NCBI RefSeq assembly: GCF_000171815.1
Contig: NZ_ABGR01000005.1
Span: 1-64,000, forward strand
Reading direction: 5' to 3'
DNA: 64,000 nucleotides
Source of the DNA: Vibrio sp. AND4
Lineage (GTDB): Bacteria > Pseudomonadota > Gammaproteobacteria > Enterobacterales > Vibrionaceae
A program made the position numbers and the translations under genes. How positions within the stretch are numbered: the stretch's first letter is position 1; the number at the start of each line of letters is the position of its first letter. The notes beneath the pieces were generated by a model that did no database searches, had not been told where the DNA came from, and saw only the letters and a program-made list of their open reading frames with translations. Below are positions 8,802 through 17,684 of this stretch, piece by piece.

Positions 8802-9680
8802 TTAAACGTTTTTCATTAAACGAGGAATGCTATCGTCGCTGCGAAGTGTGAGTACTTCACAACCTTCTTTGGTTACCACGATAGTGTGCTCCCACTGTGC
8901 GGAGTTTTTACCATCGCCAGTGTAAACTGTCCAATCGTCTTGAGCGTCAACAGTACAACCGAATTTACCTGCGTTGATCATTGGCTCGATAGTAAAGCAC
9001 ATGCCTTCTTTCAGTACACGGCGATCTTTATTTTTATAGTGAACCACTTGTGGCTCTTCGTGGAATTCATCACCGATGCCGTGACCGCAGAAGTCTTTAA
9101 CAATAGAGAACTTGTTACGTGGGTTTTTCTTGTTGTTTTCTTTAATATATTTCTCGATTGCCGTACCGATATCACCCACAGTTGCACCGGGCTTGACTTG
9201 ACGCATACCGATGTACAGTGATTCTTGAGCAACCATACATAGACGTTTGTTCGCCGGCGTTACATCGCCCACGAGGAACATTTTTGACGTATCACCGTGG
9301 TAGCCTTGTGGACGAACACTAAGATCTGCGTTTTCATCGTTAGGAACGATAACTGTAATATCGACGTTGATGATATCACCATCTTTAAGCACAGCGGGTT
9401 TCACTTGGCCATTAGCACCTTTCTCATCTTCAGAAGCGGGAATGCCGTGACAAACGATGTGATTGATAGATGTACAAATTGATTTAGGGAATCCATGGTA
9501 ATCAAGCGGTGCAGAGTAAGCGCCTCTTTCCAGTGCATAATCGTGACATATTTTGTTTAACTCGTCTGTCGTTACACCCGCTTTAATGTGGGGTTCGATC
9601 ATTTCTAGAGTGTCTGCGGCTAGCTTGCCCGCAATACGCATGCGTTCGATTTCTTCAGCAGTTTTAATCTTGATTGACAT
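8802..9680 (-). CDS. map: Type I methionine aminopeptidase
   Basis: Removes the initiator methionine from new proteins; a two-metal enzyme of peptidase family M24A. Metal-binding segments are visible: the aspartates in INVDITV and HGDTSKMF, the histidine in CGHGIGDEFHEEP, and the glutamates in FTIEPMI and QWEHTIVV. At 292 residues it is longer than the E. coli enzyme (264). The extra length is two short inserts, one after HGIPASEDEKG and one around PNDENADLSVRP. It is divergent from rpsB, as in many gammaproteobacteria, and a terminator follows. Confidence 0.95.
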   Translation of the reverse strand: MSIKIKTAEEIERMRIAGKLAADTLEMIEPHIKAGVTTDELNKICHDYALERGAYSAPLDYHGFPKSICTSINHIVCHGIPASEDEKGANGQVKPAVLKDGDIINVDITVIVPNDENADLSVRPQGYHGDTSKMFLVGDVTPANKRLCMVAQESLYIGMRQVKPGATVGDIGTAIEKYIKENNKKNPRNKFSIVKDFCGHGIGDEFHEEPQVVHYKNKDRRVLKEGMCFTIEPMINAGKFGCTVDAQDDWTVYTGDGKNSAQWEHTIVVTKEGCEVLTLRSDDSIPRLMKNV

Positions 9681-9880
9681 TGGTTTTCTCTATCTATTCG
9701 TAAGCACGCAAACGTGCGAATGCGTATATTCTACCAGACATATTGAGCTTAACCAAAGTCAGTTAAGAATATGAGTCATCCTTGTTTGTCGTTCGGTCAT
9801 GGGATGTAAGTGCCGTGGGGAGGTAACGGTGGATTAGAATGGTGTGCAGCAATATTTACTAGCCATGATGGACTAAAATA

Positions 9881-9889
9881 TGGTATAAA
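9881..9889 (+). promoter_or_regulatory. Candidate rpsB promoter (extended -10)
   Basis: TGGTATAAA is an extended -10 element followed by a GC-rich discriminator (GCGCGCC), a common feature of stringently controlled ribosomal promoters. No good -35 is visible. It lies about 180 bases before rpsB, which fits the length of a ribosomal leader. Confidence 0.45.
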
Positions 9890-9980
9890 GCGCGCCGGAA
9901 TCTAGGACTGTTCTCTTTACTTTTCTTCAGAATAAGTGACGAAGCAGGCTTTTTCCAAATAACTTTATCTTTAAATCACA

Positions 9981-10066
9981 CACATTCCGTCACGTGTTCC
10001 GGGGTGCTGAGCAGAAGCTCAGTCGGAATTATGGGGAATGTGGAGGCCTAACCCCATAGAGGATTT
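9981..10066 (+). ncRNA. S2 (rpsB) leader RNA, t44-type
   Basis: The rpsB 5' untranslated region folds into a conserved structure known as t44, the site where S2 represses its own operon. Here CACATTCC (9981-9988) pairs with GGAATGTG (10035-10042), enclosing a hairpin GCTGAGC-AGAA-GCTCAGT. A short run with the ribosome-binding site AGAGG follows before the rpsB ATG. The call rests on position and fold; the boundaries are approximate. Confidence 0.7.
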
Positions 10067-10070
10067 TAAA

Positions 10071-10799
10071 ATGGCAACTGTATCAATGCGCGACATGCTG
10101 AAAGCTGGTGTTCACTTCGGTCACCAAACTCGCTACTGGAACCCAAAGATGAAGCCATTCATCTTCGGTGCTCGTAGCCGCGTTCACATCATCAACCTAG
10201 AAAAAACTGTACCAATGTTCAACGAAGCTCTAGCTGAACTAGCTAAAGTTGGCGAGAAGAAAGGTAAAGTTTTATTCGTAGGTACTAAGCGCGCTGCATC
10301 TGAAGCTGTTAAAGAAGCTGCAATCGCAAGCAACCAGTTCTACGTGAACAACCGTTGGTTGGGCGGCATGCTAACGAACTACAAAACAGTTCGTCAGTCA
10401 ATCAAGCGTCTAAAAGAATTCGAAGCACAAGCACAAGACGGTACTTTCGAAAAGCTAACTAAGAAAGAAGCTCTAATGCGTACTCGTGACATGGAGAAGC
10501 TAGAGAAATCTCTTGGTGGTATCAAAGATATGGGCGGCCTACCAGACGCTCTATTCGTAATCGACGCTGATCACGAGCACATTGCAATTAAAGAAGCTAA
10601 CAACCTAGGTATTCCAGTATACGCTGTGGTAGATACTAACTCTAACCCAGACGGCGTTGACTACATCATCCCAGGTAACGACGACGCGATCCGCGCAGTT
10701 CAACTATACCTAAATGCTGCTGCTTCTGCAGTAACTGAAGGCCGCAACAAAGACGTTGCAGTAGTTGCTGAAAAAGACGGTTTCGTAGAAGCTGAATAA
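10071..10799 (+). CDS. rpsB: 30S ribosomal protein S2
   Basis: Small-subunit ribosomal protein S2, 242 residues, normal length. It starts [25 protein letters not shown], with the ATG at 10071 behind AGAGG; the frame also reads upstream to 10038, but that is leader. The conserved block VHIINLEKT and the C-terminal [12 protein letters not shown] are present. It leads the rpsB-tsf unit and is probably autoregulated through the leader. Confidence 0.97.
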   Translation: MATVSMRDMLKAGVHFGHQTRYWNPKMKPFIFGARSRVHIINLEKTVPMFNEALAELAKVGEKKGKVLFVGTKRAASEAVKEAAIASNQFYVNNRWLGGMLTNYKTVRQSIKRLKEFEAQAQDGTFEKLTKKEALMRTRDMEKLEKSLGGIKDMGGLPDALFVIDADHEHIAIKEANNLGIPVYAVVDTNSNPDGVDYIIPGNDDAIRAVQLYLNAAASAVTEGRNKDVAVVAEKDGFVEAE

Positions 10800-10816
10800 T
10801 AACGGCTCTGTGTCAC

Positions 10817-10856
10817 ACTTAGTCTATGTGAAACCTTGTTTTAGCACAGACTAAGT
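10817..10856 (+). promoter_or_regulatory. Alternative hairpins in the rpsB-tsf spacer
   Basis: A 12-bp stem with one mismatch (10817-10828 with 10845-10856) overlaps a shorter stem TCACA/TGTGA (10813-10817 with 10827-10831), so only one can form at a time. A terminator hairpin follows at 10869. The arrangement could tune read-through into tsf; that is inference. Confidence 0.4.
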
Positions 10857-10868
10857 TATAGTTAGCAA

Positions 10869-10899
10869 TGGGGGCCGACAATGTAGGCCCCTGTTTTTT
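10869..10899 (+). terminator. Terminator or attenuator between rpsB and tsf
   Basis: Stem GGGGCC (10871-10876) with GGCCCC (10886-10891), then a T run. In E. coli a partial terminator lies at the same place and sets the S2 to EF-Ts ratio. Confidence 0.8.
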
Positions 10900-10930
10900 A
10901 CCTTATTTTGAATCAAACGAGGAATAGAGA

Positions 10931-11776
10931 ATGGCAACTGTAACTGCTGCTCTAGTTAAAGAACTTCGCGAGCGTACTGGCGCTGGCATGATGGAATGTA
11001 AGAAAGCGCTTGTAGAAGCAAACGCTGACATCGAACTAGCAATTGAAAACATGCGTAAATCAGGCGCAGCGAAAGCAGCTAAAAAAGCTGGTAACGTTGC
11101 AGCTGAAGGTGCAATCATCATCAAAGAAGAAAACGGCGTTGCTGCCCTTCTTGAAGTTAACTGCCAAACTGACTTCGTAGCAAAAGATGCGAGCTTCACT
11201 GCTTTTGCACAAGAAGTTGCAGCTGCAGCTGTTGCTTCTAAAGCTTCTGTTGAAGAGCTACAAGCACAGTTCGAAGAAACTCGCGTTGCTCTAGTTGCTA
11301 AGATCGGCGAAAACATCAACATCCGTCGCGTAGCTTACGTTGAAGGCGGTGCCCTAGCTTCTTACCGTCACGGTGAGAAAATCGGTGTTGTTGTTGCTGG
11401 TGAAGGCGAAGCGGAAACTCTTAAGCACGTTGCAATGCACGTTGCTGCTTCTCGTCCTGAGTTCGTTAACCCAGAAGACGTACCAGCTGACGTAGTTGCT
11501 AAAGAGAAAGAAGTTCAAGTTGAAATCGCTATGAACGAAGGCAAGCCTCAAGAAATCGCTGAGAAAATGGTTATCGGCCGTATGAAGAAATTCACTGGCG
11601 AGATCTCTCTAACTGGTCAAGCATTCATCATGGAACCTAAGAAAACTGTAGGTGAAATGCTGAAAGAAAAAGGTGCTGCTGTTACTACTTTTGTTCGTCT
11701 AGAAGTAGGTGAAGGCATCGAAAAAGCTGCAGAAATGAGCTTTGCTGAAGAAGTTGCAGCGGTACAAAAAGGTTAA
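10931..11776 (+). CDS. tsf: Elongation factor Ts
   Basis: Guanine-nucleotide exchange factor that reloads EF-Tu with GTP. The 281-residue length is normal. The N-terminal UBA-like part has the family motif [16 protein letters not shown], followed by INCQTDFV-like [14 protein letters not shown] and the late [13 protein letters not shown]. It sits between rpsB and pyrH, as in most bacteria, with terminator-like hairpins on both sides. Confidence 0.97.
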   Translation: MATVTAALVKELRERTGAGMMECKKALVEANADIELAIENMRKSGAAKAAKKAGNVAAEGAIIIKEENGVAALLEVNCQTDFVAKDASFTAFAQEVAAAAVASKASVEELQAQFEETRVALVAKIGENINIRRVAYVEGGALASYRHGEKIGVVVAGEGEAETLKHVAMHVAASRPEFVNPEDVPADVVAKEKEVQVEIAMNEGKPQEIAEKMVIGRMKKFTGEISLTGQAFIMEPKKTVGEMLKEKGAAVTTFVRLEVGEGIEKAAEMSFAEEVAAVQKG

Positions 11777-11800
11777 TCCTTAGCGTATAGAACAAATGTT

Positions 11801-11829
11801 AGACCGTAGCCTTGGCTGCGGTCTTTTTA
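11801..11829 (+). terminator. tsf terminator
   Basis: A 9-bp stem (11802-11810 with 11815-11823, one T-G pair, 4-base loop) is followed by five T. Confidence 0.88.
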
Positions 11830-11856
11830 CGAAAAGAGCGGCGAATCTTAGCCGTG

Positions 11857-11890
11857 ATGAATAGCTATAAGTTACCTTGTGGCTATTCAT
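11857..11890 (+). promoter_or_regulatory. Hairpin in the pyrH leader
   Basis: Perfect 9-bp inverted repeat, ATGAATAGC (11857-11865) and GCTATTCAT (11882-11890), about 40 bases before the pyrH start. No T run follows, so it is not a plain terminator. A regulatory role is a guess. Confidence 0.4.
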
Positions 11891-11929
11891 GACTGTTAAT
11901 AAACAACTCTCTTTTGGAAGGTAAACTCC

Positions 11930-12661
11930 ATGACTACGAACCCTAAACCAGCGTATCAACGTATTTTATTAAAACTGAGTGGTGAAGCTCTTCAAGGCGA
12001 AGAGGGTTTTGGTATTGACCCTGCAGTTCTTGACCGTATGGCTCAAGAGGTGAAAGAGTTGGTTGAACTGGGTGTTCAAGTTGGTGTAGTAATCGGCGGT
12101 GGTAACCTATTCCGTGGTGCCGGTCTTGCGGAAGCGGGAATGAACCGTGTTGTAGGTGACCACATGGGTATGCTTGCTACAGTAATGAACGGCCTTGCAA
12201 TGCGTGATGCACTTCACCGTGCTTACGTGAATGCTCGCGTAATGTCCGCAATTCAGTTAAAAGGTGTGTGTGATGATTACAACTGGGCAGACGCAATCCG
12301 TGAACTTCGCCAAGGCCGTGTCGTAATCTTCTCGGCAGGTACTGGTAACCCATTCTTCACGACGGATTCAGCAGCATGCCTGCGTGGTATCGAAATCGAA
12401 GCGGACGTCGTGCTGAAAGCGACAAAAGTTGATGGTGTATTTACTGCTGACCCAGTGGCAAACCCAGACGCAGAGCTGTATGATAAGCTCTCTTTTACTG
12501 AAATTCTGGATAAAGAATTGAAAGTAATGGATTTGGCTGCGTTTACGCTTGCTCGTGACCACAAAATGCCAATCCGCGTGTTTAACATGAATAAGCCAGG
12601 CGCACTACGTCGCGTGGTAATGGGTGAAGCTGAAGGGACGTTGATCTGCTCTGACGCGTAA
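11930..12661 (+). CDS. pyrH: UMP kinase
   Basis: Phosphorylates UMP to UDP, the step that supplies all pyrimidine nucleotides; cytoplasmic hexamer of the amino-acid kinase fold, not related to eukaryotic UMP kinases. The 243 residues show the phosphate-binding LLKLSGEAL near the start, [12 protein letters not shown] and the late [13 protein letters not shown]. It has its own spacing and hairpin after tsf, and is followed by frr 98 bases later. Confidence 0.97.
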   Translation: MTTNPKPAYQRILLKLSGEALQGEEGFGIDPAVLDRMAQEVKELVELGVQVGVVIGGGNLFRGAGLAEAGMNRVVGDHMGMLATVMNGLAMRDALHRAYVNARVMSAIQLKGVCDDYNWADAIRELRQGRVVIFSAGTGNPFFTTDSAACLRGIEIEADVVLKATKVDGVFTADPVANPDAELYDKLSFTEILDKELKVMDLAAFTLARDHKMPIRVFNMNKPGALRRVVMGEAEGTLICSDA

Positions 12662-12668
12662 ATAATAG

Positions 12669-12705
12669 CGCCATTCAACAACAGAAATTGAGTGGCGTTT
12701 CGCTT
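12669..12705 (+). terminator. Possible terminator between pyrH and frr
   Basis: A 9-bp stem (12669-12677 with 12689-12697, one wobble pair, 11-base loop) is followed by a broken T run. Confidence 0.5.
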
Positions 12706-12759
12706 TACTCAACCCTTTTAGACTTTCTTCAGGAAAGATGACATTTTTAAGGTGAAACC

Positions 12760-13317
12760 GTGATTAACGAAATCAATAAAGACGCGCAAGAGCGCATGGA
12801 CAAAAGCGTTGAAGCGCTAAAGAACAACCTTGCTAAAGTTCGTACTGGCCGCGCACACCCAAGCCTACTGTCTGGTATCTCTGTAGAGTACTACGGTGCC
12901 TCAACACCTCTTAACCAAGTGGCAAACGTTGTTGCTGAAGACGCTCGAACTCTCGCGATCACCGTTTTTGATAAAGAGCTAACTCAGAAAGTTGAAAAAG
13001 CGATCATGATGTCTGACCTTGGTTTAAACCCAATGTCTGCTGGCACAATCATCCGCGTTCCGCTTCCACCGTTAACGGAAGAGCGTCGTAAAGATCTAGT
13101 AAAGATTGTTCGTGGTGAAGCTGAAGGTGCGCGTGTTGCAGTACGTAATATCCGCCGTGACGCTAACAGCGATCTAAAAGGTCTTCTAAAAGATAAAGAA
13201 ATCTCTGAAGACGAAGATCGCAAAGCGCAAGACGAGATTCAAAAACTGACAGATGTAGCAGTTAAGAAAATCGATGAAGTTCTTGCTGCTAAAGAAAAAG
13301 AGTTGATGGAAGTTTAA
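12760..13317 (+). CDS. frr: Ribosome recycling factor
   Basis: Splits the post-termination ribosome together with EF-G. The 185-residue length is normal. The protein opens [20 protein letters not shown], has the conserved [12 protein letters not shown] block near residue 25, and ends in the long helical [19 protein letters not shown]. Translation starts at GTG 12760, with AAGGTG eight bases upstream. Its terminator closes the rpsB-to-frr section. Confidence 0.97.
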   Translation: MINEINKDAQERMDKSVEALKNNLAKVRTGRAHPSLLSGISVEYYGASTPLNQVANVVAEDARTLAITVFDKELTQKVEKAIMMSDLGLNPMSAGTIIRVPLPPLTEERRKDLVKIVRGEAEGARVAVRNIRRDANSDLKGLLKDKEISEDEDRKAQDEIQKLTDVAVKKIDEVLAAKEKELMEV

Positions 13318-13340
13318 TGCTCCCACCACATCATTGTTGG

Positions 13341-13373
13341 AAAACGCTGTGCTCACAGTGCAGCGTTTTTTTG
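13341..13373 (+). terminator. frr terminator
   Basis: Stem AACGCTG (13343-13349) with CAGCGTT (13361-13367) and a run of seven T. Confidence 0.85.
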
Positions 13374-13412
13374 TGTTAGTCTATCCAACTGATGGAACTC
13401 AATTAACTCCCT

Positions 13413-14168
13413 ATGCAAAATTCTCAAGCCTTCTCTGATTCCCTACCCAAGCATATCGCCATCATTATGGATGGTAATGGTCGTTGGGCTAAGTCCAAAG
13501 GCAAACCTCGCGTATTCGGTCATAAGAAAGGCGTTAATGCCGTTCGTAAAACCGTTGCCACAGCTTCTAAACTCGGTATCAAGGCCATGACACTGTTCGC
13601 TTTCAGTAGTGAAAACTGGCGTCGCCCTGAAGAAGAGGTCGGTTTGTTGATGGAACTTTTCATCTCGGTACTTTCTAGTGAAGTGAAAAAGCTGCACAAA
13701 AACAATTTACGCTTGCGTGTCATTGGTGATATCAGCCGCTTTAGTGAACGACTACAAGGTAAGATCGCCGAAGCAGAAGCATTGACGTTAAATAATACGG
13801 GCATGGTGATTAACATTGCGGCTAACTATGGCGGTAAATGGGACATCACTGAGGCGACAAAAACGTTGGCGTTAAAAGCACGTAACGGTGAAATTCGTGT
13901 AGAGGATATCAATGAGCAGTTGATTACTCGGCACCTGACGATGGCTGACCTTCCAGAGGTGGACCTTTTGATCCGCACCAGTGGTGAGTGTCGCATTAGC
14001 AACTTCATGCTGTGGCAAATGGCTTATGCTGAAATGTACTTCACTCCGGAGTACTGGCCTGAATTTGACGAAGATAGCCTAATAGAAGCTGTGACTTGGT
14101 TTATTGACCGAGAGCGTCGTTTTGGCTGCACTGGCGAGCAAATTAAGGCACTGATGGCTGCTCAATAA
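13413..14168 (+). CDS. uppS: Undecaprenyl diphosphate synthase (cis type)
   Basis: Adds eight isoprene units to farnesyl diphosphate to make the C55 carrier used for peptidoglycan and O-antigen. The catalytic Asp and substrate loop are in [16 protein letters not shown] (about residues 18-33), followed by [11 protein letters not shown] and the C-terminal [20 protein letters not shown] region (residues near 195-215). The 251-residue length is normal. The gene opens the envelope operon and lies 11 bases before cdsA. Confidence 0.96.
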   Translation: MQNSQAFSDSLPKHIAIIMDGNGRWAKSKGKPRVFGHKKGVNAVRKTVATASKLGIKAMTLFAFSSENWRRPEEEVGLLMELFISVLSSEVKKLHKNNLRLRVIGDISRFSERLQGKIAEAEALTLNNTGMVINIAANYGGKWDITEATKTLALKARNGEIRVEDINEQLITRHLTMADLPEVDLLIRTSGECRISNFMLWQMAYAEMYFTPEYWPEFDEDSLIEAVTWFIDRERRFGCTGEQIKALMAAQ

Positions 14169-14179
14169 GGACTCTAAGT

Positions 14180-15022
14180 TTGAAACAAAGAATAATAACA
14201 GCACTAATTTTAGCTCCCCTTGTAATTTTAGGTATTTTTAAATTACCCCTATTCGGCTTCATTATCGCTTTGACTGCCATTGTGTTACTAGGCTTTTGGG
14301 AGTGGACCCAGTTCACAGAAAGCAATTCACGAATTGCTGCGCTTGTGCCTGCTGTTGCTGTAACTGGGATCAGCTTTCTATTTATTTCATCTGATGCTGT
14401 AAGCCTTAACCAACTTGTGGCACCGCATTACACAGTTTTAGGGCTTGGCTTTGTTTGGTGGATTATTGCAAGCGCGATGGCCATTACTTACCCTAAAACC
14501 ACCAATTTTTGGCAAGGCAGCAAAGTGCTTCGTCATGTATTTGGTTTTCTGACTTTGATCCCTTTCCTTTGGAGCGTGATCATTCTTAGAGCGACCGATT
14601 TTTCAGTCGATCCATACCACGGTGCAAAACTTGTTCTGTATGTTTGCTTCTTGGTATGGGCGGCAGACAGTGGCGCATACTTTGCTGGTAAAAGCATGGG
14701 CAAACGTAAAATGGCGCCGCATGTGAGTCCAAACAAAACCATCGAAGGTCTAATTGGCGGTATTATCGCCGCATTGCTTGTTGGCTGGTGTGTCGCAAGT
14801 TGGTTTAATATCCAATTCACCAGTCCAATGCACATGGTGGGCATCACTCTGATTACCGTAGTGATTTCCGTGCTTGGTGACCTGGTAGAAAGCATGTTCA
14901 AACGTGTTTCAGGCATCAAAGACAGCAGCAATATCATTCCAGGGCACGGCGGCATTCTCGATCGTATCGACAGCCTGACTGCTGCATTCCCAGTATTTGC
15001 TCTTCTTTACTTCGTATTCTAA
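14180..15022 (+). CDS. cdsA: Phosphatidate cytidylyltransferase
   Basis: Makes CDP-diacylglycerol from CTP and phosphatidate, the precursor of all phospholipids; integral inner-membrane protein. The 280 residues contain about seven to eight hydrophobic segments and the C-terminal CDP-DAG synthase signature, SMFKRVSGIKDSSNIIPGHG. Translation starts at TTG 14180, with AAGGA seven bases upstream; no ATG fits the N-terminus. It follows uppS directly. Confidence 0.95.
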   Translation: MKQRIITALILAPLVILGIFKLPLFGFIIALTAIVLLGFWEWTQFTESNSRIAALVPAVAVTGISFLFISSDAVSLNQLVAPHYTVLGLGFVWWIIASAMAITYPKTTNFWQGSKVLRHVFGFLTLIPFLWSVIILRATDFSVDPYHGAKLVLYVCFLVWAADSGAYFAGKSMGKRKMAPHVSPNKTIEGLIGGIIAALLVGWCVASWFNIQFTSPMHMVGITLITVVISVLGDLVESMFKRVSGIKDSSNIIPGHGGILDRIDSLTAAFPVFALLYFVF

Positions 15023-15073
15023 TTTATCAGGAGTGGCTTTGTCGCTCCTGAATTTTTATAACGGTCTTACATC

Positions 15074-16279
15074 ATGCAAAAGTTAACGATTCTTGGTGCA
15101 ACAGGCTCGATTGGTACAAGCACACTTAAAGTGGTTGAACAAAACCCAGAGCTGTTTTCTATCGTCGCATTAGCGGCAAGCACCAACGTTGAAAAGATGG
15201 TAGCACTTTGCCTTAAGTGGCAACCCAAATACGCTGTAATGGCAGATAAAGCAGCGGCACTTGCCCTGAAATCAGAACTGGCTTCGATCGCACCAAGCAC
15301 TGAAGTGTTAGGTGGCGTTGATGCACTTTGCCATGTGTCCGCACTAGGAGAAGTCGACAGTGTAATGGCGGCGATTGTTGGTGCTGCTGGCCTGTTACCA
15401 ACCATGGCGGCAGTGAAAGCCGGCAAGCGTGTGTTACTGGCAAACAAAGAAGCATTAGTGATGTCTGGTCAATTGTTCATTGACGCAGTAGAAGAACATG
15501 GCGCAGAGCTACTTCCAGTAGATAGCGAGCACAACGCGATCTTCCAGTGTTTGCCTCAGCAAGTTCAAACTAACCTAGGTCGTTGCAACTTAGATGAGCA
15601 TGGCATTTCTTCTATTCTTCTCACTGGTTCTGGCGGTCCATTCCGTTACACTGATATCGCAGATCTAGCGTCGGTTACTCCAGCACAAGCGATTGCTCAC
15701 CCGAATTGGTCGATGGGGCCGAAAATCTCGGTTGATTCTGCAACTATGATGAACAAAGGTCTTGAATACATCGAGGCAAAATGGCTGTTTAATGCAGCCC
15801 GCGAACAGTTGAAAGTGATCATTCATCCTCAGTCTGTGATTCACTCAATGGTGCAATACCGCGATGGTTCAGTTTTGGCACAGATGGGTGAACCAGACAT
15901 GGCAACCCCGATTGCACTGACAATGTCTTACCCATCTCGTGTGGATGCTGGTGTAAAACCACTCGACTTTACACAAGTGGGGGAGTTGACTTTCCTTCAG
16001 CCAGACTTTGCTCGTTATCCATGTTTGAAGCTGGCGATTGATGCCTGTTATGAAGGTCAACATGCGACAACGGCATTGAATGCTTCGAACGAAGTCGCGG
16101 TGGATGCCTTCCTTAATAATCGCCTAGGTTTCACTGATATCGCTCAAATCAATGAATCCGTTTTGAACAAAATAACGGCAAGCTATAAAAGTGAGAATGT
16201 GAATAGCTTGGAAAGCTTGATAGAGCTAGATAGAATGTCACGGATTATCGCCTTAGAATTTTTACGCGAGCGTAGCTAA
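15074..16279 (+). CDS. dxr: 1-deoxy-D-xylulose-5-phosphate reductoisomerase
   Basis: Second step of the non-mevalonate isoprenoid pathway, making 2-C-methylerythritol 4-phosphate with NADPH; target of fosmidomycin. The NADPH loop [12 protein letters not shown] is at residues 5-16, the metal and substrate part is [13 protein letters not shown], and [15 protein letters not shown] follows. At 401 residues it is normal length. It supplies the precursors used by UppS upstream in the same cluster, and the next gene, rseP, begins 3 bases after its stop. Confidence 0.97.
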   Translation: MQKLTILGATGSIGTSTLKVVEQNPELFSIVALAASTNVEKMVALCLKWQPKYAVMADKAAALALKSELASIAPSTEVLGGVDALCHVSALGEVDSVMAAIVGAAGLLPTMAAVKAGKRVLLANKEALVMSGQLFIDAVEEHGAELLPVDSEHNAIFQCLPQQVQTNLGRCNLDEHGISSILLTGSGGPFRYTDIADLASVTPAQAIAHPNWSMGPKISVDSATMMNKGLEYIEAKWLFNAAREQLKVIIHPQSVIHSMVQYRDGSVLAQMGEPDMATPIALTMSYPSRVDAGVKPLDFTQVGELTFLQPDFARYPCLKLAIDACYEGQHATTALNASNEVAVDAFLNNRLGFTDIAQINESVLNKITASYKSENVNSLESLIELDRMSRIIALEFLRERS

Positions 16280-16281
16280 TA

Positions 16282-17640
16282 ATGACTGGTATTTTGTGGA
16301 ATTTGGTTTCTTTTATCGTTGCACTGGGCATCTTGGTGGCTGTGCACGAGTATGGTCACTTTTGGGTTGCGCGTCGTTGCGGTGTAAAAGTTGAGAAGTT
16401 TTCTATCGGTTTTGGTAAATCTATTTGGAGTCGAGTCGGCAAAGACGGAACAGAGTACAGCATCTCAATGATCCCGCTGGGAGGCTACGTCAAAATGGTC
16501 GACAGCCGTGTTGATGAGGTGCCAGAAAACGAAAAGCATTTGGCCTTTGACCAAAAGCCACTTTGGAAGCGCACATCTATTGTCGCTGCAGGGCCAATCT
16601 TTAACTTTCTCTTTGCTATTTTTGCCTACTGGCTGGTTTTCTTGATTGGTGTACCAGCAGTGAAGCCGGTAATTGGTGAAGTGACACCCAATTCAATCAT
16701 TGCAGAGTCAGGAATTGAATCAGGGATGGAACTAAAATCTATCTCAGGTATCAAAACTCCGGATTGGGAATCAGTCAACATGGGATTGGTTTCTCATATT
16801 GGTGATGATTCGATGACAATGACACTATCTTCGACCAGTGAAATTGGCTCCGAAGTCACGAAGACGCTTGATATCCGTGATTGGAAATTTGATCCCGAAA
16901 CACAATCTGCGATGTTATCGTTGGGTTTCAAACCTTACACCCCTGAAACTTACACTGAGCTGGCGCAGGTGAGCGAAGGCGGTGCCGCTGAGAAGGCCGG
17001 CCTAAAAGTGGCTGATAAGATCATCGAAATTGACGGTCAGAAGATTTCTAAGTGGGGTGAGGTAGTTCAAGCTGTTCGAGCTAACCCAGAAATACCGATT
17101 GAAGTGATGGTGTTGCGTCAAGGTGAGGAGCAATCATTTACCTTGATTCCAGGTAGCCGTGAGCTAGCTAACAAACAGACTGTTGGCTTTGCGGGTATCG
17201 CTCCTGAAGTCGCAGAATGGCCAGAAAGTTATCGCTTTGAACTACAGTTTGGTGTATTCGACTCTGTCGGCAAGGCGATTGACAAAACAGGTCAGGTTAT
17301 TGGACTTACCATCAGTATGCTTAAGAAACTGATCGTGGGTGATATTGGTCTGAACAATTTGAGCGGACCAATCTCTATTGCTAAAGGCGCGGGTACGACG
17401 GCCGATTATGGTCTGGTGTACTTTTTAGGTTTTCTGGCACTAATAAGTGTTAACCTAGGTATTATTAATCTCGTTCCTTTACCAATGTTGGATGGTGGAC
17501 ACTTGCTGTTTTTTGCAATCGAAGCCGTCATCCGACGCCCTGTACCTGAGAAAATACAGGAAATGGGTTATCGAATTGGTGGTGCGATTATCTTCTCGCT
17601 CATGGCGTTAGCGCTATTTAATGATTTTACTCGTCTGTGA
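16282..17640 (+). CDS. rseP: Site-2 zinc metalloprotease RseP
   Basis: Intramembrane protease that cuts the anti-sigma factor RseA after DegS and so frees sigma E; also clears signal peptides. Zinc site HEYGH is at residues 22-26 in the first membrane segment, and the third ligand lies in LVPLPMLDGGH near residues 395-405. Two PDZ domains lie between (about 115-310). The 452-residue length is normal. It sits between dxr and bamA, as in E. coli, tying envelope stress signalling to outer-membrane assembly. Confidence 0.96.
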   Translation: MTGILWNLVSFIVALGILVAVHEYGHFWVARRCGVKVEKFSIGFGKSIWSRVGKDGTEYSISMIPLGGYVKMVDSRVDEVPENEKHLAFDQKPLWKRTSIVAAGPIFNFLFAIFAYWLVFLIGVPAVKPVIGEVTPNSIIAESGIESGMELKSISGIKTPDWESVNMGLVSHIGDDSMTMTLSSTSEIGSEVTKTLDIRDWKFDPETQSAMLSLGFKPYTPETYTELAQVSEGGAAEKAGLKVADKIIEIDGQKISKWGEVVQAVRANPEIPIEVMVLRQGEEQSFTLIPGSRELANKQTVGFAGIAPEVAEWPESYRFELQFGVFDSVGKAIDKTGQVIGLTISMLKKLIVGDIGLNNLSGPISIAKGAGTTADYGLVYFLGFLALISVNLGIINLVPLPMLDGGHLLFFAIEAVIRRPVPEKIQEMGYRIGGAIIFSLMALALFNDFTRL

Positions 17641-17684
17641 TAGTTCAGAGACAAAAGCAGTAGCAAGGAATAATTAGAACAAGT

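Noticed and set aside
13652..13678. Sigma-E-like promoter within uppS (GGAACTT...TCTAG)
   Set aside because: The -10 half is poor, the spacer is 15 bases and it lies inside a coding region; too weak to claim.
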